A DNA stretch of 64,000 bases, taken from positions 1 to 64,000 of the forward strand of contig NZ_JADOUY010000005.1 in the NCBI RefSeq assembly GCF_015752285.1, in the 5' to 3' direction. How positions within the stretch are numbered: the stretch's first letter is position 1; each line of letters opens with the position of its first letter. The notes below the pieces were generated by a model. The model searched no databases and was not told the origin of the DNA. It saw nothing but the letters and a program-made list of their open reading frames with translations. The stretch comes from Mycetocola_A sp015752285. Lineage in GTDB: Bacteria; Actinomycetota; Actinomycetes; Actinomycetales; Microbacteriaceae. The position numbers and the translations under genes were made by a program. Below are positions 24,944 to 35,824 of the stretch, in pieces.

Positions 24944-26520
24944 GTGAAAACCGGCCGGCGGGGCAACAGGCGCCGGGCAACCAGCTCTGGGCGTCCGTCC
25001 TCTTCTGGACGGTGTTGGCGCTCGTCGTCGTCGCACAGATCCTCGTCATCGTTCCTGCATTCACCGTCATGCGGCTGTGGGAAGACGAGGCGTTCAACCT
25101 GACGGTGCCGATCAACCTGCTGAACGGGCTCGGCTACACCAGCGACGGAACGCTGTCTGGCAGCCAGTTGTCGCCGTTCGACCCCCGGATCTCCACTGGC
25201 CCCGTCGTGCTGCTGCCGATCGCCGCCGTGCTCGCGTTCGGCGCCGATCCGGTGCTCGGGGGTCGTGCGGTGATGCTCGTCTTCTACGTCGCCCTGCTCG
25301 TCGGGCTCTGGCTGCTCGGTCGCCGCGTAGGCGGTCGGTGGGCGGCACTCGTCGCGGTCACCGTGCCGCTCGGGCTCAACACCTGGGATTCCGCCTCCCC
25401 GATCCAGACCCCGATCGACGTCCTCGGCGAGGTACCGACCGCAGCGCTCGTCGTCTGGGCACTGTATGTCTTCCGTACGAGGCCCTGGCTCGCCGGGCTG
25501 CTCGTGGGCCTCGCGCTCGAAACGAAGACGATCGGGCTTCTCGCCGTTCCCGCGATCGCGATCGGCGTGTTCGCCACGGTGCCGGGGCAGTCGTTCTGGC
25601 TGCGGGTGCGCCGGGTCGTCGTCTGCGGTCTGTTCGCACTGGTCCCTGTTGCTGCCGTCGAACTGTGGAAACTACTCACCCTCGGGCCGGCCGGCTACGT
25701 GCAGGTCACGAAGGAGTTCGGCTGGTTCCTACTGTCCGGCGGCCAGGGAGACAATCGTGTTCCGGTGGGGGAGAAGCTCGTCGGGCTCGTCGACTCCTGG
25801 TTCTCGCCGGTGATCCTCCCCGTGCTGTGCGTGGTCGTGTTCGTCGTCGTCGGGATGCTCGGAGCGCTGATCGCCCGTCGGCGGATGCTCCCGGCAACGC
25901 CCGCCGTGAACCGCGAACTGGTGATCCTGCTCCTGGTGTGCATCGTCGGACTGGCCACCTGGGTCGGCTGGTGGAGCCTCTCGACGCACCTGCCGGTCTG
26001 GATCCGGCATCCGTCCCCCGGCCTCTTCGCCTTCGTGCCCGTTCTGGCGGCGTTCCTGGTGCTCGGCGTGCGCCTGCTCTGGCACGCCAGCGCCGGGAGC
26101 GCGCCGCGATCGACCGTGCAGAGGGCGGGCATGCAGCGGGCCGGACTCAGGGTCGGAGCCGTTGCGGCATCCGTTCTGCTCGCGACGACGCTCGCCGTGC
26201 AGGTGCGCGGCCACATCGGGATCGCCGACCACGTGCGCTACGGCGAGACGCTCGGAGACCAGCGCACGGCTGCGGCCGCCATCGGTGAACTCGGCGAGCC
26301 AACGCTGGCGACGAGTTGGGGTCCTGCGGTGTCGGTGATCATGCTGTCCGGTGCTCGGGCCGCGCTCGTCGACGCGCCAGGCTTCGACGCGACGACTCGG
26401 GTCTACGCCAACTACGACCTCACCGACGCGGGTGTTGCGGCGTTCGATGCCGCCCTCGATACGGTCTGCGCCGACCTGCCGGTGCGGGTGGGGCACTACG
26501 CCGTCTGCGTGCCCCGCTGA
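24940..26520 (+). CDS. Polytopic membrane glycosyltransferase-like protein
   Basis: 526-residue protein with about ten to eleven membrane helices, resembling GT-C/ArnT-like enzymes that use polyprenyl-linked sugars. The first loop carries an acidic motif (RLWEDEAFN), where GT-C catalytic Asp/Glu normally lie. It overlaps the GT2 gene, which fits a two-step path: GT2 makes a lipid-linked sugar, GtrA flips it, and this enzyme transfers it outside (inference). Confidence 0.8.
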   Translation: MSENRPAGQQAPGNQLWASVLFWTVLALVVVAQILVIVPAFTVMRLWEDEAFNLTVPINLLNGLGYTSDGTLSGSQLSPFDPRISTGPVVLLPIAAVLAFGADPVLGGRAVMLVFYVALLVGLWLLGRRVGGRWAALVAVTVPLGLNTWDSASPIQTPIDVLGEVPTAALVVWALYVFRTRPWLAGLLVGLALETKTIGLLAVPAIAIGVFATVPGQSFWLRVRRVVVCGLFALVPVAAVELWKLLTLGPAGYVQVTKEFGWFLLSGGQGDNRVPVGEKLVGLVDSWFSPVILPVLCVVVFVVVGMLGALIARRRMLPATPAVNRELVILLLVCIVGLATWVGWWSLSTHLPVWIRHPSPGLFAFVPVLAAFLVLGVRLLWHASAGSAPRSTVQRAGMQRAGLRVGAVAASVLLATTLAVQVRGHIGIADHVRYGETLGDQRTAAAAIGELGEPTLATSWGPAVSVIMLSGARAALVDAPGFDATTRVYANYDLTDAGVAAFDAALDTVCADLPVRVGHYAVCVPR

Positions 26521-26610
26521 CCGTTCCGCGAGAGCGGTGGACGCCGGCCGGGGCAGCGGTACTCCTGCCCGGAAATTATCGGCTATTCTTAGTGAGGCCT
26601 TCGGGCCAAT

Positions 26611-26684
<74 letters not shown>

Positions 26685-26690
26685 CAGTCA

Positions 26691-26727
26691 GACCGTTCGG
26701 TTCCATCAGGAGCCGGGCGGTCTTTTT
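26691..26727 (+). terminator. Rho-independent terminator after tRNA-Pro
   Basis: Stem GACCG..CGG.TCC / GGA.CCG..CGGTC with ATCA loop, then TTTTT. Confidence 0.8.
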
Positions 26728-26790
26728 GTGCGCGCTGTGCGTGTGCTTGCGCGGCGGCAGTGTGCTGCGTTCGGCAGATGAGGATCGGCG

Positions 26791-26869
26791 CGGGAGAAGG
26801 AGATCGGCGCGAGGGAAGGATGCCGTGGCGGGTGGCATCCTTCTGCCGACGCTTTTTCCTTCTGTCGGG
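26791..26869. repeat. Palindromic repeat family 3, copy B
   Basis: Outer arms CGGGAGAAGG and CCTTCTGTCGGG around an inner perfect hairpin AAGGATGCC / GGCATCCTT. A CTTTTTCC run lies in the right half. It sits between tRNA-Pro and the convergent metallophosphoesterase gene. Confidence 0.8.
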
Positions 26870-26932
26870 TAGTGGATACGGCGCCGCGCTACGGGCGGAA
26901 GGGACCGCGCTACCGGCGGTAGGGGCTGGGCG

Positions 26933-27916
26933 CTACGGGCGGGCGACCAGGGTCAGCAGCGTCGCCTCCGGGCGGCATGCGAAGCGCACGGGGGCGTAGA
27001 TGGAGGTGCCGAGCCCGGCGCTGACGTGCAGGAAGGCGGAGCGCAGTGCGTGACGCCAGAGGCTGAGACCCTTGACCTGTTTGCGCGGGATGTCGCAGTT
27101 GGTCACGAGCGCACCGTAGCCGGGAACGCAGACCTGCCCGCCGTGGGTGTGACCGGCGAGGATGATGTCGGCGCCGTGGTTCACGAACGAGTTCAGTACC
27201 CGCTGGTACGGCGCGTGAACGACACCGACGTGCACGACGTGCTGCAGCCCGGCATCCCGGGTTTCGAGTGACTCGTCGTCCTGCTGGCTGTCGAGGAGCC
27301 CGGTGAGCAGGTCGAGGCGGTCGGCTCCGATGTGCGGGTCGTCGACGCCGAAGACATCGAAGCGGGTGTTCTTGACGGTGACACTGCCGACCGCGTTGTT
27401 GAGGTTCTGCCAGCCGAGTGCCGTGCCGAAGAACGCGTCGAGGCGCTGGGTGTCGAGGTTGCGTTTGCGCGGCGCTTTCGGGCCCCGGCGTGAGCGAGAC
27501 GGACCGGAGAAGTACGTGAGCCAGTTCTTGTGCATCGGCCCGAAGTAGTCGTTCGACCCGTGCACGTACACGCCGGGGATGCCGCCGAAATCGGCGAACG
27601 CGCGCTCGATCCCGGGGATGCCGTCTTCGTGCCCGAGGTTGTCTCCGGTGTCGACGATGAGGTCAGGCTTCAGGTGCGCGAGGGTGCGCACCCACTCCTG
27701 CTTTTTCGTCTGCCACGGCGCCATGTGCAGGTCGCTGAGGTGCAGGATGGTGACGGATGCCGCGCCCTTCGGCAGCACGGGAACGGTCTCGCGTCTCAGC
27801 GTGAACAGACGACGCTCGACCAGGGCGCCCCAGGCGAACGCCCCTGCGCCGACGGCGGCCAGGACAATCGCGACCGCTCCGACCCCCCGGCCTCCAGAGA
27901 ACCCGGTCAATCGCAC
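26933..27916 (-). CDS. Membrane-anchored metallophosphoesterase
   Basis: 327-residue protein with one N-terminal membrane helix (about 12-35) and a calcineurin-like phosphoesterase domain. Metal motifs: DLHM (LSDLHMAP), GDN (DTGDNLGHED), GSND (in place of GNHE) and GHTHGGQ. The substrate is unknown; relatives act on lipid-linked or nucleotide phosphates. GTG at 27916 overlaps the PBP stop by ten bases, so it is expressed from the ponA operon, and a cell-wall role is plausible. Confidence 0.88.
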   Translation of the reverse strand: MRLTGFSGGRGVGAVAIVLAAVGAGAFAWGALVERRLFTLRRETVPVLPKGAASVTILHLSDLHMAPWQTKKQEWVRTLAHLKPDLIVDTGDNLGHEDGIPGIERAFADFGGIPGVYVHGSNDYFGPMHKNWLTYFSGPSRSRRGPKAPRKRNLDTQRLDAFFGTALGWQNLNNAVGSVTVKNTRFDVFGVDDPHIGADRLDLLTGLLDSQQDDESLETRDAGLQHVVHVGVVHAPYQRVLNSFVNHGADIILAGHTHGGQVCVPGYGALVTNCDIPRKQVKGLSLWRHALRSAFLHVSAGLGTSIYAPVRFACRPEATLLTLVARP

Positions 27917-30474
27917 TTCTGTTTTCTCACGGTGAGGGTGACTTCGTCACCGGTGGCTGCCGCCGTGCCGGGTTCGGGAGTCTGCGCCGTCACTGTGCCG
28001 GGTCCGGCCCCGGTCCCATTGTCTGGTTCACAGACAATGGTCACGTTGGCATACCCGGCACCTGCAAGGGTTTCCACCGCCGCATTCGGATCAGCTCCGA
28101 CGACGTTGGGCACGGCAGCCGCCGGCGTACCGGTTGATGGCTGCAGGGTGATCGTCGACCCGGTGGAGACGGTTGCTCCCGCTCCGGGGTTGGTCGAGGC
28201 GACGAGGCCTGCTTCGACGCTCGACGCGACCGGCGCACCGACCTGCGTGCCGAAACCGGCGTTCGCGAGTGCGGCGGTTGCGGCCTCGACCGACTGACCG
28301 GCGACATCCGGAACCTGGATCTGCTTGGCCCGGATGAGGGCGTCGTCAGGCGCGGCGAACTGGTCGCCACCGAATTTGTCGATCGCGGTGCGCAGGATGC
28401 CCGAGAAGATGCCGAACTTCGCGCTGAAGCCGGTGACCCCCTCGTTCACCACCACGTCGTACATGCTGTCCTTGCCCTCGACGTTGCCGACCCACAGCGA
28501 GGTGATCGCGTTGGTTGTTCCGCCGGTGATCCACGAGTGGACGGCGTCGTCAGCTGTACCCGTCTTACCCATCAGCGGTGCTCCGCCGACGGCAGCGCGG
28601 GAGGCGGTACCGCCCCCGTCGAACACGGTTTCCATGGCATATGCAGCGGTGTTGGCGACCTCGGGAGTGACGGCCTGTGTGCAGGTGCTCTTCGGCGGTT
28701 CGATCTCTTCGCCGTCTGGCCCGACCACCTTGTCGATGGCGATCGGCGTGCAGGAGAGGCCCTCGGCCGCGATACCGGCGATGGCCGTCGCGAGCGACAG
28801 TGGGGCGATCTCGTTGGCGCCGAGGAGGGTTGCGGGGAACGTCTCCATCGGATCAGCGTCTGCGCGATGCACACCCAGATCCTTGGCGGTCTGGAAGATC
28901 TCACACACGTCGAGCTTCTGCGCCATGGCGATGAAGGCGGTGTTGACGGATCGACGCGTTGCCTCGATCGGGGTGATCTGGCCTGGGCTCGTTCCGTCGT
29001 AGTTCTTCGGGGTGTACGGAATGGTCTGGGTGCCGAGGTCGCAGCTGTTGTAGTTCCACTTCGAGAACGTGCGCTTCGACCCGCTGACCGACTCTCGCAG
29101 GGAGTGGCCGTTCTTGAGCCAGTCGACGAGGATGAAGGCCTTGAACGTCGAGCCGACCTGGAATCCGCTCGATCCGCCGAAGTCCCTGTCGGTGTTGTAG
29201 TTCACCGAGGTGTACGAGTTGTCGGCTTCGGACAGGGCAGCGTTGTTGCTGTAGGTCTTGTTCTGGGCCATCGCGAGGATGCGGCCGGTCTTCGGCTGCA
29301 CGGTCACCGCCGCCGTTCCGATGTCGGTGTTCTCCATCGACCGCGGAATGTACTTGTCGATCGAGGTCGCCGTTGCGACCTGCAGGTCGTAGTCGAGCGT
29401 GGTGTAGACCTGAAGTCCACCGCGCTTGAGGGTGGCAGCGCGCGCTTCGGGGGTGGCGCCGAACGCTTCGTCCTTCTGGATGACCCTGGTCACGTAGTCG
29501 CAGAAGAAGGCCATGCTGCTTGCTGTCTGGCATCCGGTGCTGGGCTGCTGGATGTTCGGGGTGATCGGGACGGCGATCGCAGCGGCGTGCTGCTCTTCGG
29601 TGATCTTGCCCTCTTCGAGCATCTTGTTGATCACGTAGTCGCGTCGCTCGAGCGTCTTCGCGTATCCGTTCGCGGCGCCGTTGGTCTCGCTGTCAGGCAT
29701 GTCGATCCGGAGCCTGGACGGGTAGTTCACGATGGCGACGAGGGTTGCGGCCTGTTCCACAGTGAGGTTGGCGGCCGTCACCCCGAAGTAGTACTTCGAC
29801 GCGGCCTGGATCCCGTAGGTGCGGGCTCCGAAGTTGGCGATGTTGAGGTAGCCGAGGAGGATCTCGTCCTTGCTGTAGTCCTTCTCCACGCCGATGGCGT
29901 AGCGCATCTCCTTGAGCTTGCGGCCGGCACCCTCAGCGCCGTCTGACTGGGTCGCGTCGTCGGCGCAGGCCTGGAGTTCCTCGTCGGTGGTCGAGTCGAT
30001 CTCACACTGCTGGACGAGCACGTTCTTGACGTACTGCTGCGTGATCGACGACCCACCCTGGGTGGCCCCGCCGATGACGTAGGTCTTGAGGATGGCGCGC
30101 GTCGTGCCCATGACGTCGATGCCGCCGTGCTCGAAGAAGCGCGGGTCTTCAGCTGCGACCGCGCCGTCCTTCGCGAACTGCGACACCTGGTCCCAGGAGA
30201 CTTCTTCGCGGTTCTGGTCGAAGAACGAGGCGAGGAGGACGGGCTTGCCGTCGGACGTCTGGGCGAAGATGTTGGTCTTCTCCATCGACTGTCCGACCTT
30301 GAGGTAGTCGGGGAGGCCGTCGAACACGCTGATGGCGTTGTTGGCGGTCATGCCGGTGACGGCGAGGGCGGGGGTGACAGCGGCGGTGACGAGAAGTCCG
30401 GCTGCTGCGCTCAGGCCGATGAAGCCGAGGAAGCCCCCGAGCACACCTCTAGCCGTGCGTTTTTGTTCAGGCAT
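27907..30474 (-). CDS. ponA: Bifunctional penicillin-binding protein with PASTA domains
   Basis: 855-residue class A PBP that polymerises and cross-links peptidoglycan. One N-terminal membrane helix, a GT51 transglycosylase domain (about 60-250; EDPRFFEHGGID motif), and a transpeptidase domain with SxxK (GSTFKAF), SxN (SVNTAF) and KTG (MGKTGTAD). Two C-terminal PASTA repeats (VPDVAGQSVEAA, VPNVVGADPNAA) bind muropeptide or stem peptides. ATG 30474 is preferred over a TTG at 30495, because a minus-strand -10 TAATAT lies seven bases upstream, which would make the mRNA leaderless. Confidence 0.93.
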   Translation of the reverse strand: MPEQKRTARGVLGGFLGFIGLSAAAGLLVTAAVTPALAVTGMTANNAISVFDGLPDYLKVGQSMEKTNIFAQTSDGKPVLLASFFDQNREEVSWDQVSQFAKDGAVAAEDPRFFEHGGIDVMGTTRAILKTYVIGGATQGGSSITQQYVKNVLVQQCEIDSTTDEELQACADDATQSDGAEGAGRKLKEMRYAIGVEKDYSKDEILLGYLNIANFGARTYGIQAASKYYFGVTAANLTVEQAATLVAIVNYPSRLRIDMPDSETNGAANGYAKTLERRDYVINKMLEEGKITEEQHAAAIAVPITPNIQQPSTGCQTASSMAFFCDYVTRVIQKDEAFGATPEARAATLKRGGLQVYTTLDYDLQVATATSIDKYIPRSMENTDIGTAAVTVQPKTGRILAMAQNKTYSNNAALSEADNSYTSVNYNTDRDFGGSSGFQVGSTFKAFILVDWLKNGHSLRESVSGSKRTFSKWNYNSCDLGTQTIPYTPKNYDGTSPGQITPIEATRRSVNTAFIAMAQKLDVCEIFQTAKDLGVHRADADPMETFPATLLGANEIAPLSLATAIAGIAAEGLSCTPIAIDKVVGPDGEEIEPPKSTCTQAVTPEVANTAAYAMETVFDGGGTASRAAVGGAPLMGKTGTADDAVHSWITGGTTNAITSLWVGNVEGKDSMYDVVVNEGVTGFSAKFGIFSGILRTAIDKFGGDQFAAPDDALIRAKQIQVPDVAGQSVEAATAALANAGFGTQVGAPVASSVEAGLVASTNPGAGATVSTGSTITLQPSTGTPAAAVPNVVGADPNAAVETLAGAGYANVTIVCEPDNGTGAGPGTVTAQTPEPGTAAATGDEVTLTVRKQKCD

Positions 30475-30481
30475 AAGATCG

Positions 30482-30487
30482 ATATTA
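30482..30487 (-). promoter_or_regulatory. Probable -10 of the PBP gene
   Basis: TAATAT on the minus strand, ending seven bases before ATG 30474; no clear -35 and no ribosome site, typical of an actinobacterial leaderless start. Confidence 0.55.
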
Positions 30488-30536
30488 AGCGACAAATCTG
30501 AAAAACCGCCTTTACCCGCACATACAAGAGGAAAAC

Positions 30537-30695
30537 ATGCCCCGCTGGGAGTACATCACCACCCCGTTGATGATCCATAACACCGCCGCCATCCTCAATA
30601 ACTGGGGCAGTGATGGCTGGGAACTCGTGCAGGTCGTCAACGGCCCGGAAGGCGGCCTCGTCGCCTACCTGAAGCGTCCGCTGGCGGATGCCTGA
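30537..30695 (+). CDS. Small DUF4177-like protein
   Basis: 52-residue protein MPRWEYITTPL..., with a conserved-looking core NNWGSDGWELVQVV, reminiscent of DUF4177-type small proteins. AGAGGA precedes ATG by five bases. Its stop overlaps the ridA start (TGATG), giving tight coupling. Function unknown; divergent from the PBP gene. Confidence 0.8.
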   Translation: MPRWEYITTPLMIHNTAAILNNWGSDGWELVQVVNGPEGGLVAYLKRPLADA

Positions 30696-31156
30696 TGTCG
30701 CGAATCGCCGACCGACTCACTGAACTGGGGCTCACCCTCCCCGCTGTCGCGGCACCCGTTGCCGCCTACGTTCCCGCCGTGGTGCAGGGAAACCTCGTCT
30801 ACACCTCAGGGCAGCTGCCGTTCGTGGACGGCGCTCTGCCGGCGACGGGCAAGGTCGGCACCTCCGTCCCGGCCGAGGACGCCCAGGCCTACGCGGCGAC
30901 GTGTGTTCTCAACGCGCTCGCGGCCGCCGAGAGCGTGATCGGCTCACTCGACCGGGTCACCCAGGTCGTGAAGGTGACCGGCTTCGTGGCATCCGACCCG
31001 TCGTTCACCGGTCAGCCTGGAGTGATCAACGGTGCATCGGTGCTGCTCGGCGAGATCTTCGGCGAGTCGGGCGTCCACGCCCGGTCGGCGGTCGGCGTTG
31101 CGGTTCTGCCGCTCGATGCGCCGGTCGAGGTGGAGCTGGTGCTCGCGTTCGCGTAG
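30695..31156 (+). CDS. RidA-family protein
   Basis: 153-residue protein of the YjgF/YER057c/RidA family. Members hydrolyse reactive enamine/imine intermediates in the cytosol. Visible: VYTSGQLPF near residue 37, ATCVLNALAA helix and SAVGVAVLPLDAPVEVELVLAF at the C-terminus. The Arg that binds the substrate carboxylate (HARSAVGV) is present. It overlaps the preceding 52-residue gene and ends at a strong terminator. Confidence 0.9.
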   Translation: MSRIADRLTELGLTLPAVAAPVAAYVPAVVQGNLVYTSGQLPFVDGALPATGKVGTSVPAEDAQAYAATCVLNALAAAESVIGSLDRVTQVVKVTGFVASDPSFTGQPGVINGASVLLGEIFGESGVHARSAVGVAVLPLDAPVEVELVLAFA

Positions 31157-31187
31157 CGCTCACGCCTCACGTCCTCGGCTCCAGATC

Positions 31188-31260
31188 AGGAGAAAGGCGC
31201 GAGAGAAGGATGCCGCACGGTAGTTCGTCCTTCCCTCGCGCTTTTTTCCTTCTCGCGCGC
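31188..31260 (+). terminator. ridA terminator; repeat family 3, copy C
   Basis: Stem GCGCGAGAGAAGGA (31197) / TCCTTCCCTCGCGC (ending 31241), followed by TTTTTT. The outer parts (AGGAGAAAGG and CCTTCTCGCG) match family 3. This copy clearly has terminator form. Confidence 0.82.
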
Positions 31261-31390
31261 CGACTATCGCCGCGGTCTCGGGATTCGATCCCGTCGATGG
31301 CGCCCCTCCACATGGGCATCGACGACACCCGGTTACTCACAAGAGCCGCGGCCAGATCCTCCCCGTCTCGACGGAGGTCAGAATCTGCTC

Positions 31391-32224
31391 ATGGATCTCG
31401 AAAGCTGGCTCAATTCCCGCGACGGGATAGCGCACCGGGCGGATGCCGTGGAAGCCGGATATACGCGCTATCGAATCGCAGCTGCGGTCTCGGCTGGCCG
31501 CGTGCGTGTGGCTCGTCGACATTGGCTGTACACACGGGGCTGCCCGGCGGACCTCGTCACCGTCGCGGCCGCAGGAGGACGGTTGACCTGCGTCAGCGAG
31601 ACCCGGCGCCTCGGACTGTGGACGATCTCAGACGGGCGACTTCATGTCTCTGTCGCCCCCAACGCAGCCCTCTGCAGCGATCCGTCCAGGCGTCTCCACT
31701 GGAGCGCCGGACCGGTGCCGGTCGGCCCCCGCCACATTGCAGAGCCGCTCGGCAATGTGCTTGCCCACGTCGCCGACTGCCAGCCGTTTGAACGCGCGGT
31801 GGTCGTTTTCGAGTCCGCGCTTCGAACAAAGAAGGTCGTCCATGAAGAGCTGTCCCGGTATGTGTCACGCTCGGCCGCGTTTCGGCTTCTGATCGATGCC
31901 ACCGGCATCCTCTCGGATTCGGGCATCGAGTCTCTGCCGAAAGAGCGCTTGCGCCGAATCGGTATCGAGATGCGTCAGCAGGTCGTCATCGATGGGCACC
32001 CGGTCGATGGCGTCATCGGTTCGCGACTTCTGTTGCAAGTGGATGGTTTCGGCCCCCACTCCGCGGCGGAACGTCGCCGTCGCGATCTGCGGCAGGACGC
32101 CCGGCTCACCCTGATGGGCTACACCGTTCTTCGGTTCGACTACACCCAGATCATGTTCGACTGGCCGTTCGTCGAAGCGACGATTCTCGCCGCAATGGCG
32201 CAGGGGCTCCACCTCGCAGCCTGA
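31391..32224 (+). CDS. AbiEi-like / DUF559 (VSR-like nuclease fold) protein
   Basis: 277-residue protein. The N-terminal 60 residues resemble an AbiEi-type winged-helix antitoxin domain (AVEAGYTRYRIAAAV...GRVRVARRHWLY). The C-terminal 100 residues resemble DUF559, a VSR-like nuclease fold: DGVIGSRLLLQVDG, RRRRDLRQDARLTLMGYTVLRF. The nuclease family usually has Glu-x-Asp-Gly; here Gln-Val-Asp-Gly, so activity is doubtful. No toxin or restriction partner adjoins. Such orphans are common in actinobacteria and their role is unknown. Confidence 0.78.
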   Translation: MDLESWLNSRDGIAHRADAVEAGYTRYRIAAAVSAGRVRVARRHWLYTRGCPADLVTVAAAGGRLTCVSETRRLGLWTISDGRLHVSVAPNAALCSDPSRRLHWSAGPVPVGPRHIAEPLGNVLAHVADCQPFERAVVVFESALRTKKVVHEELSRYVSRSAAFRLLIDATGILSDSGIESLPKERLRRIGIEMRQQVVIDGHPVDGVIGSRLLLQVDGFGPHSAAERRRRDLRQDARLTLMGYTVLRFDYTQIMFDWPFVEATILAAMAQGLHLAA

Positions 32225-32240
32225 CAGGTTCACTGTGACT

Positions 32241-32320
32241 CGAGAGAAGGAGATAGCTCCGAGAGAAGGACGGAAGCCCCTTCTGCATCCTTCTCTCGTG
32301 GCTATTTCCTTGTGTCAGGT
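32241..32320. repeat. Palindromic repeat family 3, copy D
   Basis: Inner perfect 11-base arms CGAGAGAAGGA (32260) and TCCTTCTCTCG (32288), outer GAGAGAAGGAGATAGC and GCTATTTCCTT. It lies between the convergent AbiEi/DUF559 and acs genes and likely terminates both. Confidence 0.82.
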
Positions 32321-32348
32321 TGAGCCGTTCGCAAGCTTGCGTTCGGGG

Positions 32349-34319
<1,971 letters not shown>

Positions 34320-34419
34320 CTTGTGGCTTCTCGCTCCTTCGCGATCGGTTCACGGGGTCACCCCTGTGTGACTTCTACAGACTGTACTCCGATCCTCTCA
34401 CCCCCTTTCGTGGTGCGTA

Positions 34420-34452
34420 GGACGGCCCGAAAGCACGTTTTTCGGGCGGTCC
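34420..34452. promoter_or_regulatory. Stem-loop in acs/tad intergenic region
   Basis: 13-base arms GGACgGCCCGAAA / TTTCGGGCgGTCC with one mismatch and a seven-base loop. It lies about 100 bases upstream of acs and could be an attenuator or binding site. Role unknown. Confidence 0.5.
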
Positions 34453-34555
34453 ACTCTTTGGGGGACTCGCCGAGGCTGCGAAGGTGTTGCGCCGCCGCTG
34501 TTTCCGCGTACACTTGGCCACGGCCGAATTCTTAATTCGTGCGTGCGACGTACAG

Positions 34556-34603
34556 ATTCCCCCCAATCGAGCGTCGCGTGTGGCGGCATCCATTCCCCCC
34601 AAT
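34556..34603 (+). repeat. Direct repeat ATTCCCCCCAAT upstream of tad genes
   Basis: Two identical 12-mers at 34556 and 34592, 36 bases apart (between three and four helical turns). A candidate activator or repressor binding pair for the pilus operon. Confidence 0.5.
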
Positions 34604-34747
34604 GGGTGTCGCCCTCTAACTTTTCGAGATCCCCGTCGGCGTCGAGGGTGCCACGTGCGCCCCTCAACAGGGCCTTCCCTGAACACTCGATCCCACGGAT
34701 GCCGCCAGCGGCATGTTCCGCAGTGCCCGGTCGCCTAGCGTCACGGC

Positions 34748-35824
34748 ATGACCGATCGTTTCGTGGCGGAACCCCAACTCGCTCTGGCCGGGAGCGTCGC
34801 GAGACGCGGGCGAATCCTCTCGACGCGGGCGGCGGCCCCTGCACAGGCAAAGCCAGCCGATGCGCGCCTGGCGCGGATGCGCACGGCAGCCGAGTTCGGC
34901 CCGCTCGCGCCGTATCTCATGAGCGACGACGTCACCGATCTCTTCGTCAACGGCGACGGCGGGCTCTGGGTCGACCGCGGATCAGGCCTTGATCGTGATC
35001 CTGCCTGGACGATGACCGAACGGTCGCTCCGGGAACTGGCCGTTCGCCTCATTGCGCTGGGTGGACGCCACGTCGACGAGGCGACGCCCTGCGTCGACGT
35101 GCGGTTGCACGGCGGAGTACGGATCCATGTCGTGCTCCCTCCGGTCTCGGTCTGCGGCACGCTCCTCAGCATCCGAGTGCCGCAGGTGCGCCGGTTTCGC
35201 CTGGCCGAACTCGCCGAGGCCGGCCTGTTCGGGGTCGACCCTGCGCCGGGCCTTGCCCGTCTGGCGACGGCAGTGACCGAGCGGACGAACCTGCTCGTCA
35301 CTGGCGCCGGGGGTTCGGGCAAGACCACCCTGCTCGGTGCCCTGCTCGCCGAGGCTCCGCCGGGGGAGCGGATCGTCGCGATCGAGGACGTCGCTGAACT
35401 CGGAGTGGAGCATCCGCACTTCGTCTCGCTGGAGTCGCGCCAGGCGAACCTCGAGGGCGCAGGGGCGATCGGTCTCGAACGGCTGCTGCGCGAGGCGTTG
35501 CGGATGCGGCCCGATCGGCTGGTCGTCGGGGAGTGCAGGGGTGCTGAGGTACGTGAACTGCTGGCGGCGTTGAACACCGGCCACGATGGAGGTGCTGGCA
35601 CGTTGCATGCCAACTCGGTCAGGGACGTCCCCGCCCGGATCGAAGCGCTCGGCGCTCTCGCCGGGATGACACCGGATGCTGTCGCCCGCCAGACGGTCAG
35701 CGCCATCGGTCTCGTGATCCATCTCGAACGACACGAGGGGGTCAGGCGGCTGACCCAGTACGGTCGGTTCGAGCTCGACGCACAGGGCCGTCTGGCGATC
35801 CGGGCGGAGTCGGCGGCGTCATGA
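34748..35824 (+). CDS. tadA: TadA/CpaF-family pilus assembly ATPase
   Basis: 358-residue secretion ATPase powering Flp-type pilus assembly. N-terminal domain with DDVTDLFVNGDGGLWVDRG, then Walker A GAGGSGKTT, Walker B-like LVVGECRGAEV and the HANS box (AGTLHANSVRD). ATGA overlap with the next gene. First gene of the Tad cluster; in mycobacteria the same cluster also lies between acs and topA. Confidence 0.93.
   Translation: MTDRFVAEPQLALAGSVARRGRILSTRAAAPAQAKPADARLARMRTAAEFGPLAPYLMSDDVTDLFVNGDGGLWVDRGSGLDRDPAWTMTERSLRELAVRLIALGGRHVDEATPCVDVRLHGGVRIHVVLPPVSVCGTLLSIRVPQVRRFRLAELAEAGLFGVDPAPGLARLATAVTERTNLLVTGAGGSGKTTLLGALLAEAPPGERIVAIEDVAELGVEHPHFVSLESRQANLEGAGAIGLERLLREALRMRPDRLVVGECRGAEVRELLAALNTGHDGGAGTLHANSVRDVPARIEALGALAGMTPDAVARQTVSAIGLVIHLERHEGVRRLTQYGRFELDAQGRLAIRAESAAS

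Larger units (their letters stand above)
34320..34747. other. Divergent intergenic region between acs and tad genes
   Basis: No gene is supported here. It contains a stem-loop near 34420, an AT-rich inverted repeat GAATTcttAATTC (34526-34538) and a direct repeat of ATTCCCCCCAAT. It must hold promoters for acs and the pilus operon. Confidence 0.6.
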
